Source: Silene conica (Eukaryota > Streptophyta > Magnoliopsida > Caryophyllales > Caryophyllaceae). From it: a DNA stretch of 64,000 nt. A model generated the notes under the pieces. It had not been told where the DNA came from, searched no databases, and saw only the letters and a list, made by a program, of their open reading frames with translations. The translations under genes were made by a program, and so were the position numbers. The first letter of the stretch is position 1, and each line of letters begins with the position of its first letter. The stretch is taken from NCBI GenBank assembly GCA_029255685.2, contig CM055313.2:75618641-75682640 (forward strand), in the 5' to 3' direction. Below, in pieces: positions 22,637 to 34,600 of this stretch.

Positions 22637-24441
22637 AGAAAGAATTTCTCGAGAACAAGTCGAGTAATAGAACCTTCGAGTTATCGAAGGTTCAAGAACC
22701 AACTACCGAGCAACCATTGGAGGAAACAGTTCCTTCAACCGAGGCTGCGGTAGATATTCCTGAGGAACCTAGGAGGTCGGGAAGAGTCTCTATTCCTCCG
22801 GACAGATACATTGGTATGGTCGAGGAACATGATACAGATGACGTCTTACTCCTAGAGGGTAATGAACCCACAACCTATAAAGGTGCCATGACTAGTTCTG
22901 ACTCAAAGCTATGGCTAGAAGCCATGCAATCCGAGATGGACTCCATGTATGAGAACAACGTGTGGGATCTTGTGGACCTACCTGCAAAGGTACGTCCCCT
23001 TCAATGCAAATGGCTTTACAAGATAAAGCATGCCGTGGAAGGACAACAAGATATTCACAAGGCTAGACTAGTTGCTAAAGGTTTCACTCAAGTGCCAGGC
23101 TTGCACTATGATGAGATCTTTGCACCCGTAGTCATGCTACGTTCCATTCGGATTATCTTAGCGATCGCCGCATTTCATGATCATTAAATATGGCAAATGG
23201 ACGTTAAAACCGCCTTCTTAAACGGTTATTTGGAGGAAGAGTTGTACATGGTACAACCCGAGGGTTTTATCGATCCAGCACATCCTAAGAAAGTTTGCAA
23301 GCTTAAGCGTTCCATCTATGGACTTAAGCAAGCATCGCGGAGTTGGAATCATCGCTTCGACCAAATGATAAAAGAGAATGGATTCATTCGATCAGTCGAG
23401 CAACCATGTCTCTATATCAAGTCGAGTGGGAGCAAGATTGTATTCCTAGTACTGTATGTCGATGACATACTCTTGATTGGGAATGACATACCTCTCCTAT
23501 CTTCGGTTAAAGCATGGTTGAAAAACCATTTCCAGATGAAAGATCTGGGAGAGGCACAAAGAATTTTGGGCATCCGTATCTACAGGGATAGATCACGACG
23601 GATGTTGTCTCTCAGTCAGGAGTCTTATATAGATAAGATTCTAGAGAGATTCAGCATGACGAACTCCAAGAAGGGGTTCCTTCCTATGACTCCTGGGCTT
23701 CACTTGAGCAAGACTCAAGAAGCTAAGTCATTGGAAGAGAAAGAGCGCATGAGTCGGATTCCTTATGCTTCGGCAATAGGATCGATCATGTATGCCATGA
23801 TATGCACACGTCCAGACGTTGCATATGCATTGAGTATGACTAGTCGATTCCAAGCTCATCCAGGTGAACAACACTGGATGGCCGTGAAAAACATTCTTAA
23901 GTACCTACGGAGGACTAAAGATTGGGGATTGACTTATGGAGGCGACTCAATGCTCTGCGCCACGGGTTACGCAGATGCTAGCTTCCAAACGGATCGAGAT
24001 GACTCGAAATCTCAATCTGGATTCGTTTTTACTCTTAATGGTGCTGCTGTCAGCTGGAAAAGTTCTAAACAGAGTGTTACAGCAGATTCTACGACTGAGT
24101 CCGAGTACTATGCCGCCTCAGAAGCAGCTAAGGAAGCAATATGGATGCGTCAATTCTTACAAGGACTATCAGTAGTGCCTAGTTCGAATGACCCAATCAC
24201 CGTTTATTGTGATAATAAAGGTGCCATCTTCCAAGCTAAGGAGCATAAGTCTAGCAACAAGGCTAGGCATGTACAACGGAAAGCTCATCTAATCAGAGAT
24301 TACGTGGAGCAAAAGAAGATTTTCATTGATAAGATCGCTACGGATGACAACATAGCTGATCCTCTCACAAAAGCATTACCACGTGATAAGCATGAAGGGC
24401 ACATTCATTCCATGGGAATTGGATGTGTTCCTAAGTTGTAG
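22613..24441 (+). pseudogene. Copia reverse transcriptase and RNase H
   Basis: Continuation of the polyprotein in the shifted frame. RT starts near 22900 (WLEAMQSEMDSMYENNVWDL), with [11 protein letters not shown] and the catalytic [11 protein letters not shown] box at about 23455-23487. RNase H follows, with [36 protein letters not shown] and YCDNKGAI. The C-terminus GIGCVPKL ends at 24441. A TAA at 23185-23187 interrupts the frame within RT, just before [13 protein letters not shown], and the frame stays open on both sides of it. Both lesions are single-base scale, consistent with recent loss of function. The product would copy element RNA in cytoplasmic particles. Confidence 0.93.
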
Positions 24442-25229
24442 TACTCTTTTATGAATTCATGTAATAATTCATTTTCTCGTGTACTCTATTCAACCTTATT
24501 GTTATGATATAAAATGTTTTATTTCTCATGTGGAATTGTACGCCAATTTTGAACACCACAAAGTGAACTGATTAACATTACATCGTTTTGGTCCTTGATT
24601 ACCCACTTGAGCTGATAACTCAGGTAATCATTTTGTGACGTTGGTTGATGGTGGGTTCAACGAGCCATAAGTCACGCGGCTGACTGACCAATCACAAAGG
24701 CGAGTTATACTGATATCTCGTAGGACACCCCGTGACAGCGTTATGGAGTCCTAAATGTTTTATAACATTGGGTGCCTGGTCGTGGATAGGACCTCCATAG
24801 TGTTCCTTAGAGTCGAGTCTTTTGACCTTCAACTGTCTCTTGAGATTAAGACAGATTTTGGGTAACTTTGGTTTCTTTCCCACGGTCACCGTAACAGGGG
24901 CCAAGAGGATTTTTTCTGGGTTATTTCATGCTGGGCGATATCGGCAGGATTCGAGTTGAGGGAAATATCCAAACCCTTATCAGGATTTTATCATTTCTCA
25001 GGGCCACTCGAGGAGTAGTAACTGAAATGCATGGCCATGCTCGAATACAGATTCGTTTTATCAGTTAAGTTACTCTCTAGTCGGGGAAACCACTCTTGAT
25101 ACAGATCGCTTGTGAGATACGACCTTTGCGAATGCGGATTTGCAAATTGTCTTACATTGAGTGGGAGAAATTTTGAAAGGATATGAGATTCGGTTATCGC
25201 ACCTACACTTGTACGGACAAGTGGGAGTT
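24442..25229 (+). other. Copia 3' trailer with polypurine tract
   Basis: Non-coding. It ends with the polypurine tract ACAAGTGGGAG at 25217-25227, directly before the 3' LTR. Segments such as CAGGGCCACTCGAGGAG (25000-25016) and CATTGAGTGGGAGA (25156-25169) recur in the TR-GAG element at 28735-29000 on the opposite strand. Confidence 0.8.
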
Positions 25230-26305
25230 TGTTGGAGCTTGTGTCCTCCACATGTAGTGTGATAACGTCATTGCACATACCCTTGTACGGACAAGTGGGA
25301 GATTGTTGGGGCTGGTGTCCTTGACAATTAAGTACAATGACTTATTAAATCTCTTTAAGGATCACAAGGGCATACTTTTGTATTATTACCAGTTGATCCA
25401 CGTTTATCAATAACGGTTGGCTTGCTAGATAAGTTTGACGTTATTGTCATACGGATGGCGGTGATCAACTGGTCCCTATACGTCACACCTATAGGACACG
25501 TTTGAGAGATGTGAAGGTATGAAAATACAATCACATTTATGCCGGATATGACTAAACAGTTAGTCAGAGGTATTGACTATTAAATTAGTCAATAAGATGT
25601 TGAGATTATTATTTAATACGGATTAAATAATTTTAGCTAATACGGATTACATGATTAATTCGTAAATTAAATATAAACGGTTATATATTTAATTAAATAT
25701 TGTATTCACGTATTAATATAAACAGTTATATTAATTTGGGTAATTATACAATATCGTATTTTGTCAGACCATTATTAATATATCGACTGTATTAATATCT
25801 GATAACATGTTACGATTTATAATTAAAATCCCGCGAATAACTTATAGCTAAATGGGTCGAATCACGAATTAGAATAAGGTAAGAGTGGAAAGCCCACTCC
25901 TACCCTATTGGAAATTTCGGCCAAAAGAGCTACATAAGGAGGAGGACTCTCCTTATGTCAGGGACTCTTGTTTCACTGTTTAAACAAATCTCAAGGAAAA
26001 ATTAGGGTTTTGAGAGCTTTCTTCTCCCAAAACCTCAGATCTCACATCTAAAACCTAAATAGCTCTCCCAATATTGCAAGGCAGTTGGAGAGGATTTCTA
26101 GCACACGCGGCCACGTCTCATTCTAAGTCTTGGGTGCAAGTTATAGGAGGGAATTTACTTTAATTCCTGTTCTTAGGCCTATTCAAGCAAGGACCCAAGG
26201 TTGATTTCTTTTTCATGCTTTTTATTAACTTATGACAATAATCACAATTGTATTTTTCATTATAATCCTGCAAGTTTAGGGTGAATACATGTTTTATTCC
26301 TCACA
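25230..26305 (+). repeat. Copia 3' LTR
   Basis: 1076 bp, matching 17664-18738 with about five substitutions and one extra base. Followed by GTCTT. Confidence 0.95.
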
Positions 26306-27434
26306 GTCTTTATTGATTTCTGGTCCTAAAGAACCTGGTAATGATATAGATGTCTACTTAGAGCCTCTTCTTGACGATTTGAGATTGTTGTGGGATGAAG
26401 GGATACGAGTGTTTGATGCCTACCAGAATAGTTATTTCAATTTGAAAGCAATGTTACTATGTACTATTTCTGACTTTCCTGCGTATGGTAATCTATTTGG
26501 ACACACTGTGCACGGGAAAGAGGCTTGCCCCTTGTGTGGAGAAGATGTCGATTCTTGTTATTTGAAGTTTTCTCGTAAGCAAGCGTACTTGGGATACCGT
26601 AGGTTCTTGGACCCTGATCATTCATATCGTAAGCTACAAAAACCATTCAATGGAAAACCTGAACATCGATCTCTTCCTAAGATATTAACCGGTCATGAAG
26701 TATATGAAAGAGTGAAAAAAATTGAGATAACTTATGGGAAGAAAGGTTCTAAATTAGCGTCTCGGGGATATAAGAAGATGTCTCCTCTTTTTGAAAAACT
26801 TCCATATTGGCGTGACCTTTCTATAAGATATTGCTTAGATGTTATGCATATTGAGAAAAATGTGTGTGACAATATAATCAACACTCTTCTGAATGTTCCG
26901 AATAAGTCAAAAGACAACACATCAGCTAGGATGGACATGGTGGATATGAAAATCAGACCTGAGTTGGCACCAGAAAAGAAAGGAACACGATATTATTTGC
27001 CTCCGGCTGCTCATACACTTTCAAGAAAGGAGAAAACAGAGTTTTGTGAGTGCTTAAGTAGTGTTAAAGTGCCGGAGGGATATTCTTCCAATATCAACAG
27101 CCTGTTGGTGATATGATAACATTGACTCATGCTAAGGGTTCATTTATTCAGTGGCCGCAAAGTCATATACATAGTCCTGTTGAGAAGGTAACTAAGATTT
27201 CTAGCTAGTATATATAATGATATAAGATACACTGAGAGTTATACCATTTATCAACTTATTTATGCCAACTTTTAGATAACCATGAAAAAGAATGATCAAG
27301 GAAAAAATAAAGCAGCAGCAGCAAAGAAGTCCAAGCCTCAGAAGTGTTCGCCCTCGATTTCGCCATCTTCTTTCCTTGGAATTGAAGTTAGTCCCAATTT
27401 TAAGCAAAAGCAGAGGACCATGGATTTGAAGTTA

Positions 27435-27439
27435 TTAGC
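27435..27439 (+). repeat. Target site duplication TTAGC, left copy
   Basis: Identical to 35897-35901 on the other side of the gag-only element. Confidence 0.95.
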
Positions 27440-28735
27440 TGATAGGTTTAAGAAGTTGCTCATAAACTAATTTAGTCATACTAACAAACCTTTTAATTAA
27501 CTTTTAATTAACAAAATATAAACTCGTTTATATTAGATCTTATGCATGCTTAAGCGGAAATAAAGAGTAGACCGAGTCCTTACACACGGTCCAAGTATAT
27601 TGCAAGGATGATCCTCCGAGTACCCAATATAGAATACCTCCTCCGGATGCACCAAGACAACCCCAAAAGAACCGAAACTTTGTATGCTAGACTTGGAATC
27701 GGTTTTTCCTTAATTTATTTCCAATCTCTCTTATTAGAAATATATTTTGAATACTACAAGTAGTATGATATATTATCTTATAATAAGTATTAGAGGTTTA
27801 ATAAAATCTCTCTTGCTAGGTATATATTTCGGCCAAGGCAAGAAAAGGAGAGTTTATTTTATTTTCTACACTTAGAAATTTTTGGCAAGCATTAGAAGAA
27901 CTAGGGTTTACATTATGGAGCATCTTATACTTAATAATGTGAGGCTTGAGAGTGGGTGGCCGGGTACATGGGGAAGGACAAGGGGGAGACAACTCTCTAA
28001 CCCATGCTCAATAGGATTGCCTAGTTAGTGTTTCCAATACATGCTTTAAACACAATGATTAAAGCATGTTTAAATTAAAACACTAATCATCCAAACAACC
28101 TCCACTTAGTCGTGCCACATAGTCCATAAAATGGACTTTATTTTACAATTTTGTCAAATGTATAATTGTATAAAGTGTGACATCTTACATGTCATTTAGA
28201 TATAAAATATTTTAGTACATTTGAAATATGTAAATATTTATCCCATAAACATTATGCATAATTAAATAAATCATATTTATTTAATTAACAAGTAATTCGA
28301 AATTACCATTGTAAAATAATACTTTATCGTCAATACGATTTACAACCTTTGTATTAATTTCAACCCAATTCATTCTAATTTCGATATCTTAAAATATCGT
28401 TTAATGTTTAACAATTGACACGTTTCAATTTTAAACATAAATCTTACATTAAGATTTAACCTCTAATTTCTCGATATACGAGTTTAAGGAATATGATCAA
28501 ATCGTATCAATATACATTTGATCATTTTATCAATTGAGGGAATTGTCCTAAAGGTGTGACCTAAAGGGATCAACTGACCATCACCGTCATACGACAGTAA
28601 TGTCAAACTCTAGCTAGCCAATCATTACCGATTAATGTTGGTCAGTTGACTAATAATTCGTATCATCCCTTGCGCATTCTTGTTATGAGATTTAATTACG
28701 TGATCGCACTATTGTTGAGGACACATTTCCCAACA
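27440..28735 (-). repeat. 3' LTR of the TR-GAG element
   Basis: 1296 bp. Plus strand reads TGATAGGTTTAAG...TTTCCCAACA; on the element's strand it starts TGTTGGG. Confidence 0.95.
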
Positions 28736-31236
28736 ATCTCCCACTTGTCCTCGACAAGTGTGCGTCACCAATTCTCTTGTCCTATTACAATCTCCCACTC
28801 AATGCAAGATGTCTCTCTCTGGTCGTTCTTGCATTTGATCATATCATGAATGGTTTCCTCGATCTGGAGAATAACTGTCTGACCGGAATTATCTACCATA
28901 GATACCTTCCGAGCGTGGCCACGCATTTCCAGTTAACTTCTCCTCGAGTGGCCCTGAGATTTGAACAACCCTGACAAGGGGTGGACAATTTCTATCGCAC
29001 TACTTCCTTCAACCAGTCACAGTTAGTCACAACCCAAAACAATCCCATTTGACTCCAGTTACGAAAAGTCGTAGAGAATGGATCAAGGTTATGCCTAAAC
29101 TGTACCATCTTGGGAGAGTAGTCTTTAGTCAAAGAATTGACTCACAAGAATACTATAGCAGCTCTCGCCACGACCCGGCTATAAAATTTCCAGAACTCTA
29201 TAAGCGGTCACATTGCCCGACAGAGTGTCTCTTACAGTCTGCCTATGTGATCGACTAGTCATCTCATATGACTCTATGGCACTTGAACTCGCCATCAATC
29301 GCCTCACACTCTAGTCGCTTTGAGACGTCACCTCATGTAAGCGGCTAGGGGCTATACTAAGTCAATCCAGTTCACTTATGGGGTTCAATATTGTCTCATA
29401 CAACCCATTTGGATTCTGACAAAGTATCTTTTACTTTGAGTTATTAATAACTCAAATGATGTTGTCATGTAACAATAGTCAACACTATTACATTGCATTT
29501 TGATGCACAATCATCTGTTTGTATTAGTGTTTTGCGAATAACCTTTATTTATAATAGCAAAACTTACAACTTTTGGTCTCCTTTATTCTCATATTATCCC
29601 TTATAACATGATTCTATTTGAGTACATTTCTAGAACTCTTTCTAGATTTTGAGTTTCCTTTCTGGAGGAAGGCTCCCACTGTTATCTTATAACTTGTGAC
29701 GTATCGATATACTGGAGGGTTTAAAATCACTCTCTATAGTCACTTATGTACTGAAATCTATATTGTAGTTTATTAGTGATTTCATCACTCTTACAATTTT
29801 CAAACATTTTGACTATTTGATAATGGTTTCATTCATCGTTATGAATAAAATATCCAACCATTCTAACTTCAAGTGGGCGACCTTTTATTATCCATGTAAT
29901 AAACCTTCCCATCAAGCTCCATCATCTTATGATATAAAGTATTTGATCATCTAGAATTGAAAACCTCTTATTCTTTACTCTTTAAAGAATCACCCATTCT
30001 CTCTAAATGGTAGGCTTAATTCTTTTAATGAAAATCGCTCCCACTAAAATCAATATCTCTCGATATCTTAAATGAACCTTTCATTTCTCGCATGTTAAAC
30101 TATTACTCGAATCATTATTACTATCACTATCCCTATAGTGATCTACTTCCATTCAATCATTCATTACCTTCTTATCATGTCTTCGTTTCCTCGAGACGAA
30201 AATGACATGATAATTTCTTTATAACTACATAGGAACCGTTTTCCTACCGATGATTTCATACGGGGTTTCAAGTTTCCTCTCTATGAAGCAATGAACACAA
30301 AGAACCTTTCTCCGAGTGTCCTCCCGTAGTTTCTTCAAATCATTTAGGGCTTTGTTTCCTCTCTATGAAACAATGAACACAAAGAACCTTTCTCCGAGTG
30401 TCCTCCCGTAGTTTCTTCAAATCATTTAGGGCTTTGTTTCCTCTCTATGAAACAATGAACACAAAGAACCTTTCTCCGAGTGTCCTCCCGTAGTTTCTTC
30501 AAATCACTTAGGGTTCTTCTTAAGACTCCCAAGTGAGAATCTTCTCTAAGATCCTTCCTTTATTTATATCATTGGTTTGTGAGCGAAACATTTTCTCCCA
30601 CTCTATCCTTCTAACAATAACTTTTACATGTCTAAGGATAGCTATTTCGATCAACCAATGTATTTGAATGTTTGAAGTTTGATAGGTGTAATGAATACAT
30701 TCTCATTTTCACTTAAAATGAAAATCTTATAATGAACTGATATAGTCTCATTTTGATTGAATCTATCTCATGGGGTGTAGTTCTCCGTTTTAATCAACTC
30801 TTTGATTCTTTTATACTTGATCGTATCAATATTTATTTCGTGATTAGATCACTATTATTCATGTTTTAACAAGGTATGCAATTTATTTGATGAATCAAAA
30901 CATTGATTGAGAACAAAAGTAGTGACTCGGGTTGAAAACCAAGTCACTAATATCCAAAATTACAACCATTGTTTTAGGATTTTAATCCTTGTCTTACAAG
31001 AAAATTAAATTGTTCCATAAATAAATGCAAAATATGAAAGAAGACTATATGAAAATTAGAGCCTAGCTCTTCAAGTCTTCGATCAATTGGATGCTACCGG
31101 AGCCATCCAAGTAAGGAACCTCAAGCTTCCTTCTCCTTGCCCTTATCATTATTCGGGGGTGGCCCTTTAAAACAATTAAAAAGGGTAAATATCAACACAT
31201 TTGTATCACTATACATAAGTTGATAAATGACATGAA
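28736..31236 (-). other. TR-GAG 3' internal region, non-coding
   Basis: 2.5 kb without a coding frame. Next to the 3' LTR is the polypurine tract (minus strand ACAAGTGGGAGAT at 28736-28749). The next ~250 bp align by eye with the trailer of the copia element at 24990-25229. An 82-bp tandem repeat lies at 30272-30517. Confidence 0.75.
30272..30517 (-). repeat. 82-bp tandem repeat, three copies
   Basis: Units start at 30272, 30354 and 30436 (plus strand GTTTCCTCTCTATGAA). They are almost identical, so the expansion is recent. Confidence 0.9.
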
Positions 31237-32145
31237 TTATACGCGAGAATTATTACCTACGGCGGTAGCTTTCCCATTTTTGAGATCACTTAAGTACTTG
31301 GGGCAATTTCGCTTCCAATGACCGATCCTCGTGCAATAATGGCACTTGTCTTGCTCTTTAGAAGACGAGGTGGAAGCGCCTTTCGAAAAGGTCTTTTCTT
31401 TGGTCGTCTTGGGCTTGAACGTTTTCTTGCCCTTGCCTTTCGAGGCATTCCTCTTGAAGCTCGTTTTCCCTTTCTTTTCGATGTTCAAAACATCCTTGGT
31501 GGAACTTTCATGAAGTCCCATGTCCCTCTCGGCTTGGACTAGCATCTTATGCAACTCGTCTAACGAGGTCTCTTGGTTTCGCATATTGAAATTCACACGG
31601 AATTGAGCATATGCCTTAACCTTATTGAGCGAGTGAAGAACTCGGTCAATGATAAGAGAGTCGGGAACATCAACATTTTGAGCTTTTAGAGTCTCCGCGA
31701 GCTCAACTAGTTTGAGAACATGAGGGCTTATCTTTTGCCCTTCCTTGAAGGTTATGTCAAAGAAGGCGGAAGCCGCCTCATATTGAATCACCCTAGGAGT
31801 TTGCGAAAACATGGTCGCAAGCTTGGTGTATATCTCATATGATGTGGTCAACTTGATCATACTCCTTTGGAGATCCGGCTCCATGGAGAAGATGAGCACA
31901 TTTTTAAGAGCGGAGGACTCTTTCATGTAGGCTTCATAGGCCTCACGAGTTTGGACCGACGAACGAGCGGTCGGAGCGGGAGGAGCGGCTTCGGATAGGT
32001 AACGACTCTTATCGTCACCTTGAGCGGCCAATTGTAATTGCGCATCCCAATCCTTAAAATTGGAACCATGCTTATCGAGTTTGCAACGATCCATAAAGGA
32101 TCGAAGCCATGATACGTTAGTGAGAGGTGGAGCGTTGGTTGCCAT
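31237..32145 (-). CDS. Copia-type Gag of the TR-GAG element
   Basis: 302 codons, intact, starting at ATG 32145. The N-terminus (WLRSFMDRCKLDKHGSNF, KDWDAQLQLAA) and the ALKNVLIFSMEPDLQRSM segment match the layout of the neighbouring copia Gag at 20411. The C-terminal half is Lys-rich, with a CCHC zinc knuckle CHYCTRIGHWKRNC that would bind RNA. The frame ends at once after the knuckle (VGNNSRV), with no protease after it. The product should assemble particles in the cytoplasm; copying and integration enzymes would have to come from another element. The intact frame in an element that lacks pol suggests selection on Gag or very recent insertion. Confidence 0.9.
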   Translation of the reverse strand: MATNAPPLTNVSWLRSFMDRCKLDKHGSNFKDWDAQLQLAAQGDDKSRYLSEAAPPAPTARSSVQTREAYEAYMKESSALKNVLIFSMEPDLQRSMIKLTTSYEIYTKLATMFSQTPRVIQYEAASAFFDITFKEGQKISPHVLKLVELAETLKAQNVDVPDSLIIDRVLHSLNKVKAYAQFRVNFNMRNQETSLDELHKMLVQAERDMGLHESSTKDVLNIEKKGKTSFKRNASKGKGKKTFKPKTTKEKTFSKGASTSSSKEQDKCHYCTRIGHWKRNCPKYLSDLKNGKATAVGNNSRV

Positions 32146-34600
32146 AGTCGATGTTGAAAATTAAACTACAATAATAAAAGGAAAACAACATCATTTTAAA
32201 TTCATAATTTTAAACTAAAACTTTAAGTTTAGTTATGTATTTACTTAATGATCTCTTACCCAATTAAGTAAACAATCCCGAGACCCAAACCCATACTAAT
32301 CCGGGCACGGTGTAGCCGATTCAACCCGTATTGGTATAATTTGGTGGATTAACTCTTTAATCGGTTCTACCCTTAGAACTCTCGGTCGACAATTTTCTTA
32401 AAATTATCTTTAGCCCGAACTTATTGCAACTACGGTTACGAATACTTTCGTTGAGATCAACCAAATTTCAAGGTGTAATCTTATTACCCCACTTACCCAA
32501 CGTGACAATTTTAGTACCCCGGTATAGCCGAGCCTACGTCCTTGTGAAGAAGGGATTCATGGGTCCGTACTTTTTGGTAAGGCTAAGTCTCAATATTAAT
32601 ATGTAAGAGATCTAGTCAAATTATTATCTATCTCCGTTTAAGTGAACTAAGTCGGTGAATTATCGATAAAATAAAAGACTAGGTCGACTAGGTCGAAACA
32701 TGCATGATACGATGTATGACGATTTGGCTATGCATGCAAACATATAAAAAGCAAAAATAAAAGCATAAATAAACCCTAGTATGGCCTTTCCTAGAAAAGA
32801 AATAACAAAGTACAAATTCGGAAACCAACTCCTTTGGTCCCTTGAACTTCACGCGGCACGCACTTCGAGGTAAACACCGTCTTGATCGGAACTCCTTTCC
32901 GAATGGCACCGTCTTCAAGGAACTCCGGATTTTACAAAATTACAACTTTTCTAGTCTACTTTATACATTATAAAATAGAAATAAATTACAATTGGGTGAT
33001 ACGAGATCACAAAATTACAACCCAATCGGTAACCCCTTACATTACGGGAAATACCGATTTAAAAACTAAGGCCATACTAAGTAAATTACATAATTCCCAA
33101 AATTACGTAAAAATAAATCATGACATTCATAATATAAATATGCAATGCTTATATAAATATGAATTAACATGCAAATCCTAAGCCAAATCGTCCTATTTAA
33201 AACACTTATTTAAATAGTTATCGTAAACCTCGGTTTTTATGGAATTGCGTGTTTTAACGTTTAACAACACTATGCATTAAATGAAACGGTTTTCATCCTT
33301 AAGTTAATCATCCTAACTCGCATAGGATTCAAAATTTAGTCTTACTCAAACTTTGAACATGAATTAACTTAATATATTTTAATATTGATCGGTATTACTC
33401 GGTTTTTCGGGAAAAATAATATAAAATTCAAAAGAGACATTAAAATTTCGAAAATTCAAAATTCAAATTTTGAAAAATCCAGAATGTTCTTAAAATTTTC
33501 AGAAAGTTAAATTATTAGTATTTTATACGGTTTTATTATTATTTCGAAAATAACACGTAAAACGAGCAATTTAAGTCGGAAAATTCAATAATTAACTTCA
33601 TAAATGCAAATTAAATACTAATAATATTTTTATACCTTCCAAAACCTTTTTAAGAACACAAGATGGACAGAAAATTAAATGGCACATTGCCCCATAACCG
33701 AAATTTTAAAGCATGCCTCCTTTTAATTTAATTTTAATTGCTACTTTTAACAAAACAAAATTAAATTAATACAAATCAAATCTGAAACTTTAGGCACCCA
33801 AGAATATTTTCATGATGAACATATCACATATGACTAAAATGGGTTATATTTTCGGCCATTTTTAACAACATTTGCAAATTTTAACGATTTACGTCATATA
33901 TCATACGATTTTAACATTTAAAATTATTTCTCAAGCATAAAATAAGATAAAATTCTCGAAAATTTTATACATGCTGGAAATAATATATATGACATCGTGT
34001 TAAATTTTTATGGCCAAATTCCAACTTAAACTATTAAAGTCGAAATTATGTCACTAATTACCCGATTTTTACATTAAAAATCTATAATATTGCAATATAT
34101 CGAGATAAATTTCTGAAAATTCAACATTAAATTTAAATATTGCATGTGACATCCTCATAAATTTTTATAGTCAAATTCATAATATAACTATTTTAACCCA
34201 TTTTTTACTCATCTTTTTGCATTTTAACACTTAAAATTCATATCACACGATTTAAAGGTCTATAATTTACGAAAAATCATATTCACATTATAGAAAATAC
34301 ATGTGATATCATACTGAAAAATCTCGGCCAGAAGCTTATTTTAACTATTTTTCCCAAAATTAATCATTTTTAACCATTAAAACGTATTAAAAACCGAAAT
34401 AAAAATACCAATGATCAATATTCATGCAAAATATATTCCAAATATTCTAAATCATATTAGAAAACAGTAGGTATCATGCTAAAAATATTTCGTCCATATC
34501 TTATATCATACGAAAATTCAAGTTTTATTTTTGTTATCATAATAACTCCGTAAAAACGAAACGGAAAGCATGCAAACAACCATTTTGCTCTGATACCAAT
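32146..34600 (-). other. TR-GAG 5' leader, non-coding
   Basis: 2.45 kb of AT-rich DNA with no coding signal. The primer site lies at its LTR end: minus strand ATTGGTATCAGAGC at 34587-34600, the initiator-Met type. Confidence 0.75.

Larger units (their letters stand above)
17664..26305 (+). mobile_element. Ty1/copia LTR retrotransposon, near-intact and young
   Basis: LTRs at 17664-18738 and 25230-26305, a 5-bp target duplication GTCTT, an initiator-Met primer site, gag-protease-integrase-RT-RNase H in copia order, and a polypurine tract before the 3' LTR. It measures 8642 bp. The LTRs differ by about five substitutions and one 1-bp indel, so it inserted recently on a plant time scale. The coding region has one frameshift and one nonsense codon. 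The 1.67-kb leader and 0.79-kb trailer are long. It is inserted in an exon of the CACTA TNP2 gene. Confidence 0.95.
16508..27104 (+). pseudogene. TNP2-like CACTA transposase, interrupted by a copia element and 3'-truncated
   Basis: TNP2 is the CACTA transposase that acts at the element ends. The first segment (16508-17663) starts MARTWMINGKKGEVEYDAG, the transposase-associated domain, with MACPCDMCRN near residue 38. An acidic linker follows (about residues 95-165), then a Cys pair (NLTSCPVCKEWRY) and the TNP2 core with LALSTDGMNPFG near residue 350. The copia element inserted after MKRKYLMLS. The second segment (26311-27104) continues in the same frame once one copy of GTCTT is removed: SGPKEPGNDIDVYLEPLLDD, TISDFPAYGNLFGHTVHG, then ACPLCGED. 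The frame ends soon after VPEGYSSNINSL, where intact relatives run on into further domains. A deletion there joins it to the Ulp1 gene. Confidence 0.9.

Noticed and set aside
30272-30517. CRISPR-like direct repeats
   Set aside because: These are head-to-tail 82-bp units without spacers, in a plant retrotransposon.
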